DNA from: Pueribacillus theae
GTDB taxonomy: Bacteria > Bacillota > Bacilli > Bacillales > UBA6769
Assembly (NCBI RefSeq): GCF_003097615.1
Contig: NZ_QCZG01000015.1
Span: 1-64,000, forward strand
Reading direction: 5' to 3'
Length of the DNA stretch: 64,000 nucleotides
Positions 40,119 through 49,114 of the stretch are shown here, piece after piece (positions within the stretch are counted from its first letter, which is position 1; every line of letters starts with the position of its first letter). The notes beneath the pieces were generated by a model that saw only the letters and a list, made by a program, of their open reading frames with translations, did not search any database and was not told the DNA's origin. The position numbers were made by a program, and so were the translations under genes.

Positions 40119-40653
40119 CTTTATAGCAGGCTCGTTCTCCACCGATAAGCTTTGGTCTTGTTGTTGCTAATGTAACATAGGCTTCACCGATCCAACGGAT
40201 CGAAGCTCGGAGTGGCACTGCCACCCGTTTTAAATGCATGCCAATCATTGTGTTGCCGATATCGATGCCAGCATCTGCTTTGATTTCTTCAACGACGACT
40301 GGGTTCTTCATTCGTTCGAACGCATACGCCGCCATAGAGCCACCGGCATTTGGAACGGGTATGACGGCCACCTGCTCATAGCCGCGCTTTTCCGCTTCGG
40401 CTTCATCGATCACGAGTGCGCGATTCAAATGCTCACAGCATTGGAACGCAAGTGCAGCGCCTGTCCGCTTTTCAAAATTTGCTAGCGGTTCATAGAGTGC
40501 TTTTGCAACTTCGATCGCGCCTGACGTTCCGATTTTTTCTCCAATCACTTCGCTTGTGCTCGCTCCAATTACGACTAAAGAATGCGGTTTGAACGTGACA
40601 AGCTTCTCAAATTGGAGCAAAAGCTCATTCAGTTGTTTCGTTACGTGTTCCAT
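40105..40653 (-). CDS. ywlG: UPF0340 family protein YwlG
   Basis: A 182-residue protein of the TIGR01440/UPF0340 family, alpha/beta, function unknown. VVIGASTSEVIGEKIGTSGA (about residues 27-46) is the conserved phosphate-loop-like motif. ATG at 40653 is preferred from family alignments (HVTKQLNELL); an earlier ATG would overlap rpiB. The last residues KARLS and the stop codon lie inside the structured repeat element, so its tail has been changed by the element's insertion. Confidence 0.85.
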   Translation of the reverse strand: MEHVTKQLNELLLQFEKLVTFKPHSLVVIGASTSEVIGEKIGTSGAIEVAKALYEPLANFEKRTGAALAFQCCEHLNRALVIDEAEAEKRGYEQVAVIPVPNAGGSMAAYAFERMKNPVVVEEIKADAGIDIGNTMIGMHLKRVAVPLRASIRWIGEAYVTLATTRPKLIGGERACYKARLS

Positions 40654-40675
40654 TCTTTTCGCCAACCTTCGAACG

Positions 40676-41119
40676 TTATTGTTTCTGCTCATATTGCGCA
40701 ATTTTGTTTACGCGCCGTTCATGGCGTCCGCCTTCATACGCTGTTTCAAGCCAAACTTTAGCAATGTCCCTTGCCAGTCCCGGACCAATTACACGCTCAC
40801 CCATTGCAAGGACGTTGCTATTATTATGCTGCCTAGTCGCTTTTGCAGAAAACAAGTCATGGACAAGTGCGCAGCGGATGCCTTTTACTTTGTTGGCGCT
40901 AATCGAAACACCGATGCCTGTGCCGCAAATGACAATGCCCCGATCCGCTTCTCCGCTTGCAACTTTTTCGGCAACGGCAATGGCAAAATCAGGATAGTCA
41001 ACGGACTCTTCACTATGTGCTCCGTAATCGGTATAATCAATGTTCATTTCATCCAGTAATTGTTTTATTTCTTCCTTTAGTTTGAAACCTGCATGATCAG
41101 ATCCAATTGCCACTTTCAT
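40676..41119 (-). CDS. rpiB: Ribose-5-phosphate isomerase B
   Basis: A 147-residue RpiB/LacAB-type isomerase interconverting ribose-5-P and ribulose-5-P. AIGSDHAGFKLKEEI (about residues 4-18), GIVICGTGIGVSISANKV with the catalytic Cys (about 66-83) and HNNSNVLAMGERV are conserved. ATG overlaps the ywlE stop. GGGAGG lies upstream. Confidence 0.93.
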   Translation of the reverse strand: MKVAIGSDHAGFKLKEEIKQLLDEMNIDYTDYGAHSEESVDYPDFAIAVAEKVASGEADRGIVICGTGIGVSISANKVKGIRCALVHDLFSAKATRQHNNSNVLAMGERVIGPGLARDIAKVWLETAYEGGRHERRVNKIAQYEQKQ

Positions 41120-41586
41120 CATGATTCCTCCCGTTCAATGTGATTCATTTTTTTAATGAGCTTATCCACAAGTGTTTCAAGTTCAAGCATCGTTTGGCGG
41201 TATGTTTCAATAGAGCCTCCGTATGGATCGGAAATATCAAACGATCCTGTGCTTTTTTTGTCCTCTTCGAGGAACTGCTTGAATGTATGCACTTTGCTTG
41301 CATATTCTGGAAATTCCACGTGTATCATTTGCTTATGGCTGCTTGTCATTGTTAAAATGAGATCCGCCCATTCTGCCAACGTTTTGTTCATTTGCTGTGT
41401 ACGATGTTCACACAGTATTCCTTTTTCCTTCAAGACTTGAACAGTATTTGGATTTGCTGTTCCGCCGCGACAAGCAAACAATCCCGCGGACTGTACATTT
41501 ACATTTTTATTTTTATGTTTAAGCAATGCTTCTGCCATCGGGCTTCGGCAAGTGTTTCCTGTACAAACGAAAAGAATATTTTGCAT
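41119..41586 (-). CDS. ywlE: Protein arginine phosphatase YwlE
   Basis: A 155-residue low-molecular-weight phosphatase. The P-loop is VCTGNTCRSPMAEAL (CX5R, Cys at about 8) with a Thr at the position that favours phospho-arginine in B. subtilis YwlE, which opposes the McsB kinase. The general acid is in DISDPYGGS (about 120). Start MQNILF at 41586 has AGGAGGATATCC upstream; the longer frame is unsupported. Confidence 0.92.
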   Translation of the reverse strand: MQNILFVCTGNTCRSPMAEALLKHKNKNVNVQSAGLFACRGGTANPNTVQVLKEKGILCEHRTQQMNKTLAEWADLILTMTSSHKQMIHVEFPEYASKVHTFKQFLEEDKKSTGSFDISDPYGGSIETYRQTMLELETLVDKLIKKMNHIEREES

Positions 41587-41712
41587 GGATATCCTCCTGC
41601 TTACGTGCACGTTTGAAAAGCTCCATTTTTTGAACAACTCTTCTAACACTATCGTACACTACTTTGTCCTTATCAATCTATTTTAATGGAAAATGAAAAA
41701 CTGACAACTTTT

Positions 41713-42279
41713 TTATATCATCAGAAGAAGCGTTTTAATCCCAAATGCGATCAAAATGGATCCGCCAATGAGCTCACTGTACGTACCAAATAAATTCTGA
41801 AACTTTTTCCCAATAAGTAATCCAGTCATTGTCAATAGCGTGCTTGCAAAACCGAACAAAAGAACCGTTACGAGCACACGCGCCCCAAAAATGCCAAGGC
41901 TCAATCCAGCCGAGAAGCTGTCAAGGCTTACGGTCATGCAAAAAATGATGAGCCCTATGCCGTATGGTTCAATGAATGATTTGTCTTTATTGTCATGAAA
42001 CGAGGAATGAATCATGGTTCCGCCTATAAAAATAAGCAGCAAACCGCCAACAATCACGGCCACATTTCCGAAATGAACAGAAAGCACTTTCCCAATCATC
42101 ATACCTGCAAGCGGCATAACAACGTGAAAAGCGCCCGTTAGAAAAGAAATAACAGCTATTCTTCTAAGCCTAAGCTGAAGCATCCCCATCCCAAGGCCAA
42201 CCGAAAAAGCATCCATTGACAAAGCAAATGCCATTGCAGCAAGCGTGAGCAATTCGCCGATTATGTATGTAGCATCCAT
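41713..42279 (-). CDS. mntP: Manganese efflux protein MntP
   Basis: A 188-residue membrane exporter with six transmembrane helices. The two inverted halves carry the metal-binding signatures ALSMDAFSVGLGMG and SLDSFSAGLSLG. B. subtilis ywlD is the same family and position. ATG at 42279 follows GGGGGAAAG; a small TAAGAGC/GCTCTTA hairpin lies just before that site. I saw no yybP-ykoY Mn riboswitch consensus in the 140 bases upstream. Confidence 0.9.
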   Translation of the reverse strand: MDATYIIGELLTLAAMAFALSMDAFSVGLGMGMLQLRLRRIAVISFLTGAFHVVMPLAGMMIGKVLSVHFGNVAVIVGGLLLIFIGGTMIHSSFHDNKDKSFIEPYGIGLIIFCMTVSLDSFSAGLSLGIFGARVLVTVLLFGFASTLLTMTGLLIGKKFQNLFGTYSELIGGSILIAFGIKTLLLMI

Positions 42280-42289
42280 CTGCTTTCCC

Positions 42290-42308
42290 CCTAAGAGCGT
42301 AGCTCTTA
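42290..42308 (-). promoter_or_regulatory. Hairpin overlapping the mntP translation start region
   Basis: TAAGAGC-TAC-GCTCTTA ends next to the GGGGGAAAG ribosome site and could modulate access to it. It is a visible dyad only; the role is inference. Confidence 0.35.
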
Positions 42309-42413
42309 TAACGGTATGCACGTCCCATATCTTTTAGACGGGATTCGGGTTTTTTGGGAATGATTTTAGATTGGCCTAAATTTGCAAGTGGGCAATTTTA
42401 TACATTCTTTCAA

Positions 42414-42459
42414 GAAAAAGTGTGAGCAGGAATCATCGGTTTCCAGCTCACACTTTTTC
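42414..42459. terminator. Bidirectional terminator between ywlC and mntP
   Basis: AAAAAGTGTGAGC pairs with GCTCACACTTTTT around about 18 bases. Symmetric with A and T runs. Confidence 0.8.
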
Positions 42460-42548
42460 ATGAGGAGTGTAAGGCAATGTACTCACACTGCGCTCAAAGA
42501 GCGCTAGTGAGCGAGAGCCGTACTCTGCTATGCCTCTCTTTTCGCCTT

Positions 42549-43610
42549 TTAAGGCTCGCCAATCGACGGGTTTTCTTTAACGGCGGCTTTTTCAAGCCGG
42601 TTCATTATCGCTTCCCCTATCCCTTCTTTCGGAAACGTCTCACTTAAAATGATATCCACATGTTGGTCATCAAATGTTCTTAAAGCGCTGTACAGTTGTT
42701 CAGCAACTGTGAATAAGTTGCTTCTTTCTCCGCAAGCAACGACATAATCGGCATGATAGCAGTGTTTCTTTTCTTCTGTTGTCAACACGCCGACGCGTTT
42801 TCCGTTTGCTTTCTCTTTATCAATCACTTGCTGCATATCCTCTGCCGTTGCATCAATAAGGTAAACAGGCGCATCTGGTGAATAATGGGTATATTTCATG
42901 CCAGGGGATTTAGGGGCTGCTGTTTTACTAGGCTTATATTCGTGGACATTTTCTTTTGAGAGAACTTCTTCAAGCTCTGATTGGGTAATCCCCCCTGGAC
43001 GAAGAATGGTGATTTGGTCCCCTTTGCATTCAATGACGGTGGATTCTACACCGATCCCTGCGCTTCCTGCATCAATCACCCCGGCTATTTTTCCATTTAA
43101 ATCCGTCAACACATGCTCAGCAGCCGTAGGGCTAGGTTTCCCTGAACGGTTCGCGCTTGGCGCAGCGATTGGCAAATTTGCCGCTTCAATAAGTGCAAGC
43201 GCAACAGGGTGATCAGGCATTCTTACGCCGATCGTTTGAAGCCCGGCCGTTGCATACTGACTAATTCTTTCGCCTTTTGGCAAGATGAGCGTTAAAGGTC
43301 CCGGCCAAAAACGCTCCATTAACTTTTTGGCCGTTTCCGGTATGTGGCGAACAACCCCGTTTAGCTGGTTAAAACTAGCTATGTGAACGATTAACGGGTT
43401 ATCCACAGGCCGCCCCTTCGCTTCAAAAATTCTTTTCACGGCCTCATCAGAACACGCATTGGCCCCAAGTCCATAAACAGTTTCCGTTGGAAAGGCAACG
43501 ACTTCATTTTTTTTTATTCGTTCCGCAGCTTCTAAAATGGAACGGGTTGTGCTTAAGTTATCAACAGATTTATCCACATGCCATCTTTTCGTTTTCCATT
43601 TTTCCGTCAC
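42549..43610 (-). CDS. ywlC: Threonylcarbamoyl-AMP synthase (Sua5/YwlC)
   Basis: A 353-residue two-domain enzyme making threonylcarbamoyl-AMP for tRNA t6A. The N-terminal YrdC domain has VAFPTETVYGLGANA, IFEAKGRPVDNPLIVH and TIGVRMPDHPVALALI; the C-terminal Sua5 domain begins SPGMKYTHYSPDAPV. The GTG at 43610 is chosen because AAAGGGGGGATAAAA precedes it. The frame extends 29 codons upstream without a ribosome site. Confidence 0.93.
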   Translation of the reverse strand: MTEKWKTKRWHVDKSVDNLSTTRSILEAAERIKKNEVVAFPTETVYGLGANACSDEAVKRIFEAKGRPVDNPLIVHIASFNQLNGVVRHIPETAKKLMERFWPGPLTLILPKGERISQYATAGLQTIGVRMPDHPVALALIEAANLPIAAPSANRSGKPSPTAAEHVLTDLNGKIAGVIDAGSAGIGVESTVIECKGDQITILRPGGITQSELEEVLSKENVHEYKPSKTAAPKSPGMKYTHYSPDAPVYLIDATAEDMQQVIDKEKANGKRVGVLTTEEKKHCYHADYVVACGERSNLFTVAEQLYSALRTFDDQHVDIILSETFPKEGIGEAIMNRLEKAAVKENPSIGEP

Positions 43611-43697
43611 TTTTATCCCCCCTTTGACTAGCCATATTCTATCCAAAAGCAGCACTTGTCCACAAACTGTTGATAAGGCTAGCCAATTTGTTAACAA

Positions 43698-44321
43698 CTA
43701 CAGCAAATTTTTCAGAAATGTCCACAGATTGGAAAGTAAATCCACAATAAAAAATTTAATCTCAGGATCCTTCGGTTCCTCTTTTTGTTCTGCTGGCAGA
43801 TCTTTATTAGGATCATCTTCTTTTATTGCTTCCCCGCTGTCAATGTCAATAAAACAGAGCGGCGGAAACAACACACACCACCAATTTGCCCCTAGGCCTT
43901 CACCGAGCGTAATCAACACGGCTTCATAATCGCCAGCCGGATAAATGAAGCTGCCATATAATTTCGTCGGAAAGGAAAAGGTCCCAAGCTGAACGGAAAA
44001 TGTTGTGTGTAACCCTGCCTTTTTTAATTCATTTGCAACAATTTCTTTAATTTCAGGCAAATGGCTGTTAATCACTTTACGCGCTTTTTCCACAGAACGG
44101 TAGTTTTCCACCCATGACTCAATTTCTGTTCTTACTGCATCCCTTATTTGCCGTTTGATTTCTTGATCTTGTTGTGAATTGCTATTTGCCAAAATGCGAA
44201 GGCGAATCGCATCGTCTGGAATCACGCTTGATTCGAGCTGCCGATAGCCAACTGATGGTTGAATAGATGAAAATAATAGACTAATAGATAAAAATAAAAA
44301 AATGATTGCTTCACGTTTCAT
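43698..44321 (-). CDS. spoIIR: Stage II sporulation protein R
   Basis: A 207-residue secreted signal protein made in the forespore that triggers processing of pro-sigma-E in the mother cell. The N-terminal signal (KREAIIFLFLSISLLFSSI) is followed by VIPDDAIRLRILANSNSQQD and GDYEAVLITLGEGLGANWWC, both characteristic of SpoIIR. ATG at 44321 is chosen over an upstream start on account of its signal peptide and GGACGG site. Confidence 0.94.
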   Translation of the reverse strand: MKREAIIFLFLSISLLFSSIQPSVGYRQLESSVIPDDAIRLRILANSNSQQDQEIKRQIRDAVRTEIESWVENYRSVEKARKVINSHLPEIKEIVANELKKAGLHTTFSVQLGTFSFPTKLYGSFIYPAGDYEAVLITLGEGLGANWWCVLFPPLCFIDIDSGEAIKEDDPNKDLPAEQKEEPKDPEIKFFIVDLLSNLWTFLKNLL

Positions 44322-44453
44322 TAAATTGCACCGTCCTTTCAATAAGACAGTTTGGACAGTGCGATTCAATTATAAACGAAAAACAATCCGTAAAAAAACT
44401 CCATAAATCGACATTGTTCTTAAACACTTTTGGAAAATTAACGAAACTTTTAT

Positions 44454-45320
44454 TTATGAAAACCCGATTTCTGCGGTAACCATCCGTTCCTTATGATTAA
44501 TATCGGGCGTGATTTCGACTTTTGCATTTGGAAATTTCCCTTTCATCAAGTTGGAAACGGTCTTTGCCTGCCCATCGCCAACTTCAAATGCAACAATTGC
44601 CTGCGCATTCAATACAGAAGAGAGGTTTTCAATGATGCGTCTATAACAATGGTAACCGTCCTCTCCCCCATCAAGCGCAAGACGCGGCTCATGCTCTCGG
44701 ACGACAGTGTCAAGCTCGTCAATTGTGTTTGTTTCGATATAAGGTGGGTTTGAAACAACAACATCGAATGTTCGATTCCTCTCAATCGCCGGCGAAAGGA
44801 AACTGCCTTGTAAAAAGCAAATGTCGGCATGAAGCATTTCCGCATTTTGCCTAGCAACTTCAAGAACCGCGGGTGAAATGTCGATGGCAGTCATTTTAAC
44901 TTTCGGCTGTTCTAGCTTTAGCGTAACCGCGATTGCGCCGCTTCCCGTTCCAATATCACAAACATGAACCTGTTCTTTTTTTGAAAAGCGTTGATCGATT
45001 TTTTTAATTACTAGCTGAACGAGCTCTTCTGTTTCAGGCCGGGGAATTAAGACTGATTCATCGACTTTGAATGGCCGTCCAAAAAATTGTTCCTCTCCCA
45101 TCAAATACTGAATGGGAATCCCTTCTTTTTTGTGGAGGATAATGTCATGCTTAAATTTTTTTAACACATCATCTGGACACGGTTCTCTTAGTTTCATGAG
45201 CATTCCCGTCCTGTTGCAATGTAAGTGATGCGCAAGAAGTATTTCTGCTTCATTTCCTTCCTTTTCCAAAAAAGAAGAAGCCCAATTCAAGGCTTCAATG
45301 ACCGTCTGCTTCTTTTCCAT
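44454..45320 (-). CDS. prmC: Release factor glutamine methyltransferase
   Basis: A 288-residue SAM-dependent methylase that modifies the Gln of the GGQ motif in release factors. SAM motif VCDIGTGSGAIAVTL (about residues 119-133) and the catalytic VVSNPPYIETN (about 190-200) are intact. Overlaps the prfA stop by one base, so the enzyme and its substrate are coexpressed. Confidence 0.96.
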   Translation of the reverse strand: MEKKQTVIEALNWASSFLEKEGNEAEILLAHHLHCNRTGMLMKLREPCPDDVLKKFKHDIILHKKEGIPIQYLMGEEQFFGRPFKVDESVLIPRPETEELVQLVIKKIDQRFSKKEQVHVCDIGTGSGAIAVTLKLEQPKVKMTAIDISPAVLEVARQNAEMLHADICFLQGSFLSPAIERNRTFDVVVSNPPYIETNTIDELDTVVREHEPRLALDGGEDGYHCYRRIIENLSSVLNAQAIVAFEVGDGQAKTVSNLMKGKFPNAKVEITPDINHKERMVTAEIGFS

Positions 45321-46390
45321 TACTCACCAACCTGCTTCATTCGTTCTGTTTGATCTTCGATAATAAGCGCATCGATGATTTCATCAATTTTCCCTTGTAA
45401 AATCTGGTCGAGCTTTTGAATCGTTAAGCCAATTCGGTGATCCGTCACCCGGTTTTGAGGGAAGTTATACGTTCGAATCCGTTCAGAACGATCGCCTGTT
45501 CCAACGGCCGATTTCCGGTTTGCATCATACTCCTGTTGTGCTTCCTGCTGAAATTTGTCGTAAATGCGAGCACGCAGCACTTTCATTGCTTTTTCTTTAT
45601 TTTTGATTTGGGATTTTTCATCTTGGCATGACACAACAATGCCTGTCGGCAAGTGGGTTAACCGAACAGCAGACATTGTCGTATTTACGCTTTGGCCGCC
45701 GGGACCGCTTGAAGCAAACGTATCGACACGGATATCTTTTTCATGAATGTCGACTTCCACCTCTTCCGCTTCGGGCAAAACGGCAACGGTTGCCGTTGAC
45801 GTATGAATTCTGCCGCCTGATTCAGTTTGCGGAACGCGCTGGACTCTATGGGCGCCATTCTCATATTTCAAACGGGAATATGCACCTTTTCCGTTCACTA
45901 TAAAAATTATTTCTTTATACCCGCCAAGTTCTGTATAGTTCGCTTCAATCACTTCGGTTTTCCAATTTTGCATTTCCGCATACCTGCTGTACATTCTGTA
46001 AAGATCGCCGGCGAACAATGCGGCTTCATCCCCTCCGGCAGCTCCGCGGATTTCAACAATTACGTTTTTCTCATCATTCGGATCTTTAGGAAGCAAGAGA
46101 ACTTTTAATTTTTCTACAAGCTCTTCTTCTTTGTCTTGCAGCTCGCTAATTTCCATTTTGACCATTTCGGCCATGTCGTTATCCAATTTTTCTTCAAGCA
46201 TTGATTTTGCATCATTTAATTCTTCATTCACTCGTTTGTATTCCCGGTAAACTTGTACCGTATCCTCTATATCGGATTGTTCTTTCGAATAAGCTTTTAG
46301 TTTTTCTGTATCGCTAATGACGTCGGGATCACTTAAAAGGCTGTTCAATTTTTCATAACGATCTTCAATCGCCTGTAGTCGTTCAAACAC
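45320..46390 (-). CDS. prfA: Peptide chain release factor 1
   Basis: A 356-residue factor that ends translation at UAA/UAG. GGQ motif in [20 protein letters not shown] (about residue 233), the PxT-type recognition region [16 protein letters not shown] (about 186-201) and the [20 protein letters not shown] segment are typical of RF1. Confidence 0.97.
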   Translation of the reverse strand: MFERLQAIEDRYEKLNSLLSDPDVISDTEKLKAYSKEQSDIEDTVQVYREYKRVNEELNDAKSMLEEKLDNDMAEMVKMEISELQDKEEELVEKLKVLLLPKDPNDEKNVIVEIRGAAGGDEAALFAGDLYRMYSRYAEMQNWKTEVIEANYTELGGYKEIIFIVNGKGAYSRLKYENGAHRVQRVPQTESGGRIHTSTATVAVLPEAEEVEVDIHEKDIRVDTFASSGPGGQSVNTTMSAVRLTHLPTGIVVSCQDEKSQIKNKEKAMKVLRARIYDKFQQEAQQEYDANRKSAVGTGDRSERIRTYNFPQNRVTDHRIGLTIQKLDQILQGKIDEIIDALIIEDQTERMKQVGE

Positions 46391-46518
46391 CTGCTTACCA
46401 CTCCAATTCCATTACGTGTAAGGCATAACATTACTATTATAATATATGGAGGGTTATTTTCAAAAGATAATCTCAATTTACTCTTGAAATTTCAGCAAAA
46501 TTTGTTAGAGCGTATGTA

Positions 46519-46548
46519 AATGCCCCAACGAAAGGGTTGAGGCATTTT
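46519..46548 (-). terminator. Hairpin after the YhcN/YlaJ-like gene
   Basis: AATGCC-TCAAC and GTTGGGGCATT pair on the minus strand. The T run is weak. Confidence 0.5.
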
Positions 46549-46553
46549 ACGGC

Positions 46554-46988
46554 TTAATCGTCAATAATGAGACGTATGTCGTAGCGGGGCATGGCAGCTT
46601 GCAAGTCATCACGGAGGTTATCAATTTTTAACTCTTTCCGATTTGCATTTTGCGGCACCCTCACGTGTACGTATGCTTTGTCACCGATAATTGCAACCAT
46701 GCCTGGATTAAGATTTCCTTCGCTTTCTACAATCCGGCGAATTTTATCTTGATCATCGCTAATTGAATATTTCACATCAGAGAGGTTACGTATGCTTTGC
46801 GGATTTTGGTTCGCATCAAAGCTGTAGCGTATGCCGTCACCGCTTCGCGTCCATTTATAATTAATCGGGCCTGCTCCAAACAATCTGTCTTGGATTGGAT
46901 TTTGGCTGTTGTCAGCTTGTGGAGGCGATTGGTTTGTACATGCAGCAAGCATGATTGCCAATGTGCCAGTAAGCAGTAGTCGTTTCAA
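46554..46988 (-). CDS. YhcN/YlaJ-family sporulation lipoprotein
   Basis: A 144-residue protein with signal peptide MKRLLLTGTLAIMLAAC; the lipobox Cys is residue 17. The C-terminal part VIGDKAYVHVRVPQNANRKE and LRDDLQAAMPRYDIRLIIDD is like the spore-associated YhcN/YlaJ domain. In B. subtilis the tdk gene occupies this place between rpmE and prfA; it is not seen here. Spore localisation is inferred from the family. Confidence 0.75.
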   Translation of the reverse strand: MKRLLLTGTLAIMLAACTNQSPPQADNSQNPIQDRLFGAGPINYKWTRSGDGIRYSFDANQNPQSIRNLSDVKYSISDDQDKIRRIVESEGNLNPGMVAIIGDKAYVHVRVPQNANRKELKIDNLRDDLQAAMPRYDIRLIIDD

Positions 46989-47064
46989 TTTTTGGACACC
47001 TCCCTTTTACTAAGGTGCCCGGATTTTTTTAATTCAAAGCTGTTCTTTTATTCCAATAATGAAC

Positions 47065-47088
47065 AAAGCTCCCAAACGGGAGCTTTTT
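47065..47088. terminator. Terminator between rpmE and the lipoprotein gene
   Basis: AAAGCTCCC-AAAC-GGGAGCTTT with a T run on the plus side. It most likely ends rpmE transcription. Confidence 0.65.
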
Positions 47089-47129
47089 ATTGTCAATGCC
47101 TACACAAAGGCCATTTCGTTTTTACGAAC

Positions 47130-47330
47130 TTATTTAAGGTTGTATTTTTTCTTGAATCGATCAACTCGTCCGCCTGCATCAGCAAATTTTTGGCGGCCAG
47201 TGTAAAATGGATGGCATTCAGAACAAATTTCTACACGCAAATTTTCTTTTACAGAGCCTGTTTCAAATTCATTGCCGCATGCACAAGTGACTTTCACTCT
47301 ATTGTATTCTGGATGAATTCCTTGTTTCAT
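47130..47330 (-). CDS. rpmE: Ribosomal protein bL31 (zinc-binding form)
   Basis: A 66-residue 50S protein. Cys residues in [11 protein letters not shown] and [15 protein letters not shown] form the zinc site, so this is the C+ type used under zinc sufficiency. ATG at 47330 ([10 protein letters not shown]) follows GGAAGGAG; a start three codons earlier is less typical. Confidence 0.96.
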   Translation of the reverse strand: MKQGIHPEYNRVKVTCACGNEFETGSVKENLRVEICSECHPFYTGRQKFADAGGRVDRFKKKYNLK

Positions 47331-47423
47331 CTCGTTCATCTCCTTCCGCCCTGAATCCCTAAGAAACAGAGTTATACTTCATATTACAGAAATACATTAT
47401 AACAGGGAAAAACGTAATTCGCA

Positions 47424-47592
47424 AGCACTTTTCTCTTCGGAGCAGAACGAGCCGCTTCAGCTTTTCGATTGTCCAGCTTCTGCGGCTTGCTCCTCGATAA
47501 AATTTCTTCCTCGGCCGGGGTAAAAACCACCCCTTCCTCGGAAGAGCATTTTCTCTTCAGAGCAGAACGAGCCGCTTCAGCTTTTCGATTTA
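47424..47592 (-). repeat. Dispersed repeat abutting the rho stop codon
   Basis: It begins four bases after the rho stop. On the minus strand it reads AAAGCTGAAGCGGCTCG, GAAGAGAAAATGCTCTTCC, GAGGAAGGGGTGG, CCCCGGCCGAGG and GAAGCTGGACAAT, followed by a second copy of its opening ~40 bases. It is the same element as 35925-36055. Confidence 0.75.
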
Positions 47593-48852
47593 TCAATTTC
47601 CGTTTTTGTCTTTTTGGAATCGTTGAAAAAACTCTTCATTTGTTTCGGTTTCTTTTAGGCGTTTTAAGAAGTGTTCGACAAATTCGAGGGAACCGTCCAT
47701 TGTTTTGCGGATTGCCCAAAGAATATCGAGCTGTTCTTTTGGCAGTAGCAGTTCTTCTTTGCGGGTTCCAGACCTTGTAATGTCAATTGCTGGGAAAATC
47801 CGCCGTTCGGCGAGCCGCCTGTCAAGATGAAGCTCCATATTGCCTGTCCCTTTAAATTCTTCATAAATCACATCGTCCATCCTTGAGCCTGTGTCGATAA
47901 GCGCTGTCGCTAAAATCGTTAAGCTGCCGCCTTCTTCAATGTTTCTAGCTGCGCCAAAAAAGCGTTTTGGCCTATGAAATGCAGCTGGATCGATTCCACC
48001 GGAAAGTGTACGGCCACTAGGAGGAATGACGAGGTTGAATGCTCTTGCAAGCCTTGTAATGCTGTCCAACAAAATCACGACGTCTTTTTTATGTTCAACG
48101 AGGCGCATCGCACGTTCCAGAACAAGTTCTGCGACCTTAATATGGTTTTCAGGCGTTTCATCAAACGTTGAATGGACGACATCCCCTTTTACCGATCGCT
48201 CAATGTCTGTTACTTCCTCCGGACGCTCATCAATCAATAATACGATTAATTCGGTTTCGGGATGATTTTCTGCAATGCTGTTCGCAATTTCTTTTAGAAG
48301 GATTGTTTTTCCCGCTTTTGGCGGCGCAACGATTAATCCGCGCTGGCCAAACCCGACAGGGGAAATCATATCGATAATCCTTGTTGAGATTTTTTTCGCT
48401 TCTGTTTCAAGCGTCATTTTTCTTTCGGGATAAAGCGGAGTAAGCGCTGGAAAGTGAACGCGTTCTTTGGCGGAATCGGGCTCTTCTCCGTTTACTGCTT
48501 CGACATGAAGCAGGCCGTAGTACCGTTCGTTTTCCTTCGGCGGCCGAACCTTCCCTGAAACCTTATCACCATTCCTTAAATCAAAGCGGCGAATTTGGGA
48601 AGCTGAGATATAAATATCTTCTACACTTGGCGAATAATTAATCGGCCGTAAAAATCCGAAGCCTTCACTCGAAATAATTTCCAAAATGCCTTCCATGAAT
48701 AAAAGCCCGTCTTGTTCAGCTTGCGCTTTTAAGATAGCAAATATAAGTTCTTTTTTGTTTAATTTACTGTAGTAAGAAACTTTGTACTTTCTTGCTTGCT
48801 CATACAGATCTTTCAGTTTCATATTTTCTAATTCTGCTAGTTTTACACCCAT
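47593..48852 (-). CDS. rho: Transcription termination factor Rho
   Basis: A 419-residue hexameric RNA helicase. N-terminal Rho-N domain ([20 protein letters not shown]), the cold-shock-like RNA-binding domain ([20 protein letters not shown]) and the ATPase core with P-loop [20 protein letters not shown] (about residues 173-192) and Walker [17 protein letters not shown] are all present. Confidence 0.97.
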   Translation of the reverse strand: MGVKLAELENMKLKDLYEQARKYKVSYYSKLNKKELIFAILKAQAEQDGLLFMEGILEIISSEGFGFLRPINYSPSVEDIYISASQIRRFDLRNGDKVSGKVRPPKENERYYGLLHVEAVNGEEPDSAKERVHFPALTPLYPERKMTLETEAKKISTRIIDMISPVGFGQRGLIVAPPKAGKTILLKEIANSIAENHPETELIVLLIDERPEEVTDIERSVKGDVVHSTFDETPENHIKVAELVLERAMRLVEHKKDVVILLDSITRLARAFNLVIPPSGRTLSGGIDPAAFHRPKRFFGAARNIEEGGSLTILATALIDTGSRMDDVIYEEFKGTGNMELHLDRRLAERRIFPAIDITRSGTRKEELLLPKEQLDILWAIRKTMDGSLEFVEHFLKRLKETETNEEFFQRFQKDKNGN

Positions 48853-48969
48853 TAGGACACCACACTTTTCTTTAAATACTTTTTATAAATAAACATGGAG
48901 TTCATTTTATTGCAATGATTGGTTGGATTAGTGATTTGGGGTTTTATAGTGAAGCTGTAGTATGAGAAG

Positions 48970-49060
48970 CCGCCAGGGGTCTTACTAAAGCGAGACTTCC
49001 ATCGGTGGGGGTTTTTCTTCATCCCCCCACGGACGGTTACACCGGGATAAAATGGATGGA
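48970..49060 (+). ncRNA. Structured repeat element upstream of rho, copy B
   Basis: AAAGCGAGACTTCCATCGG, GTGGGGGTTTTTCTTCAT and CCCCCCACGG match the beginning of the element at 39925-40118, then similarity is lost. The CGGTGGGGG / CCCCCCACG hairpin is preserved although individual bases differ from copy A, which hints at selection on structure. It lies between glpX and rho. Confidence 0.45.
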
Positions 49061-49114
49061 TTCCCGTAAAAAGTTTATGAGAAATCTCTTCATGATTCAA
49101 TTGTACCCAGTTTC

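Noticed and set aside
42280-42420. Manganese (yybP-ykoY) riboswitch before mntP
   Set aside because: The conserved core of that riboswitch was not found; only a short dyad near the ribosome site is present.
47384-47596. 70-residue frame after rho
   Set aside because: Entirely within a dispersed repeat; reported as a repeat and a finding rather than as a gene.
48852-49100. 82-residue frame upstream of rho
   Set aside because: Lies in the structured repeat element, has no domain, and its end coincides with the rho start by chance.
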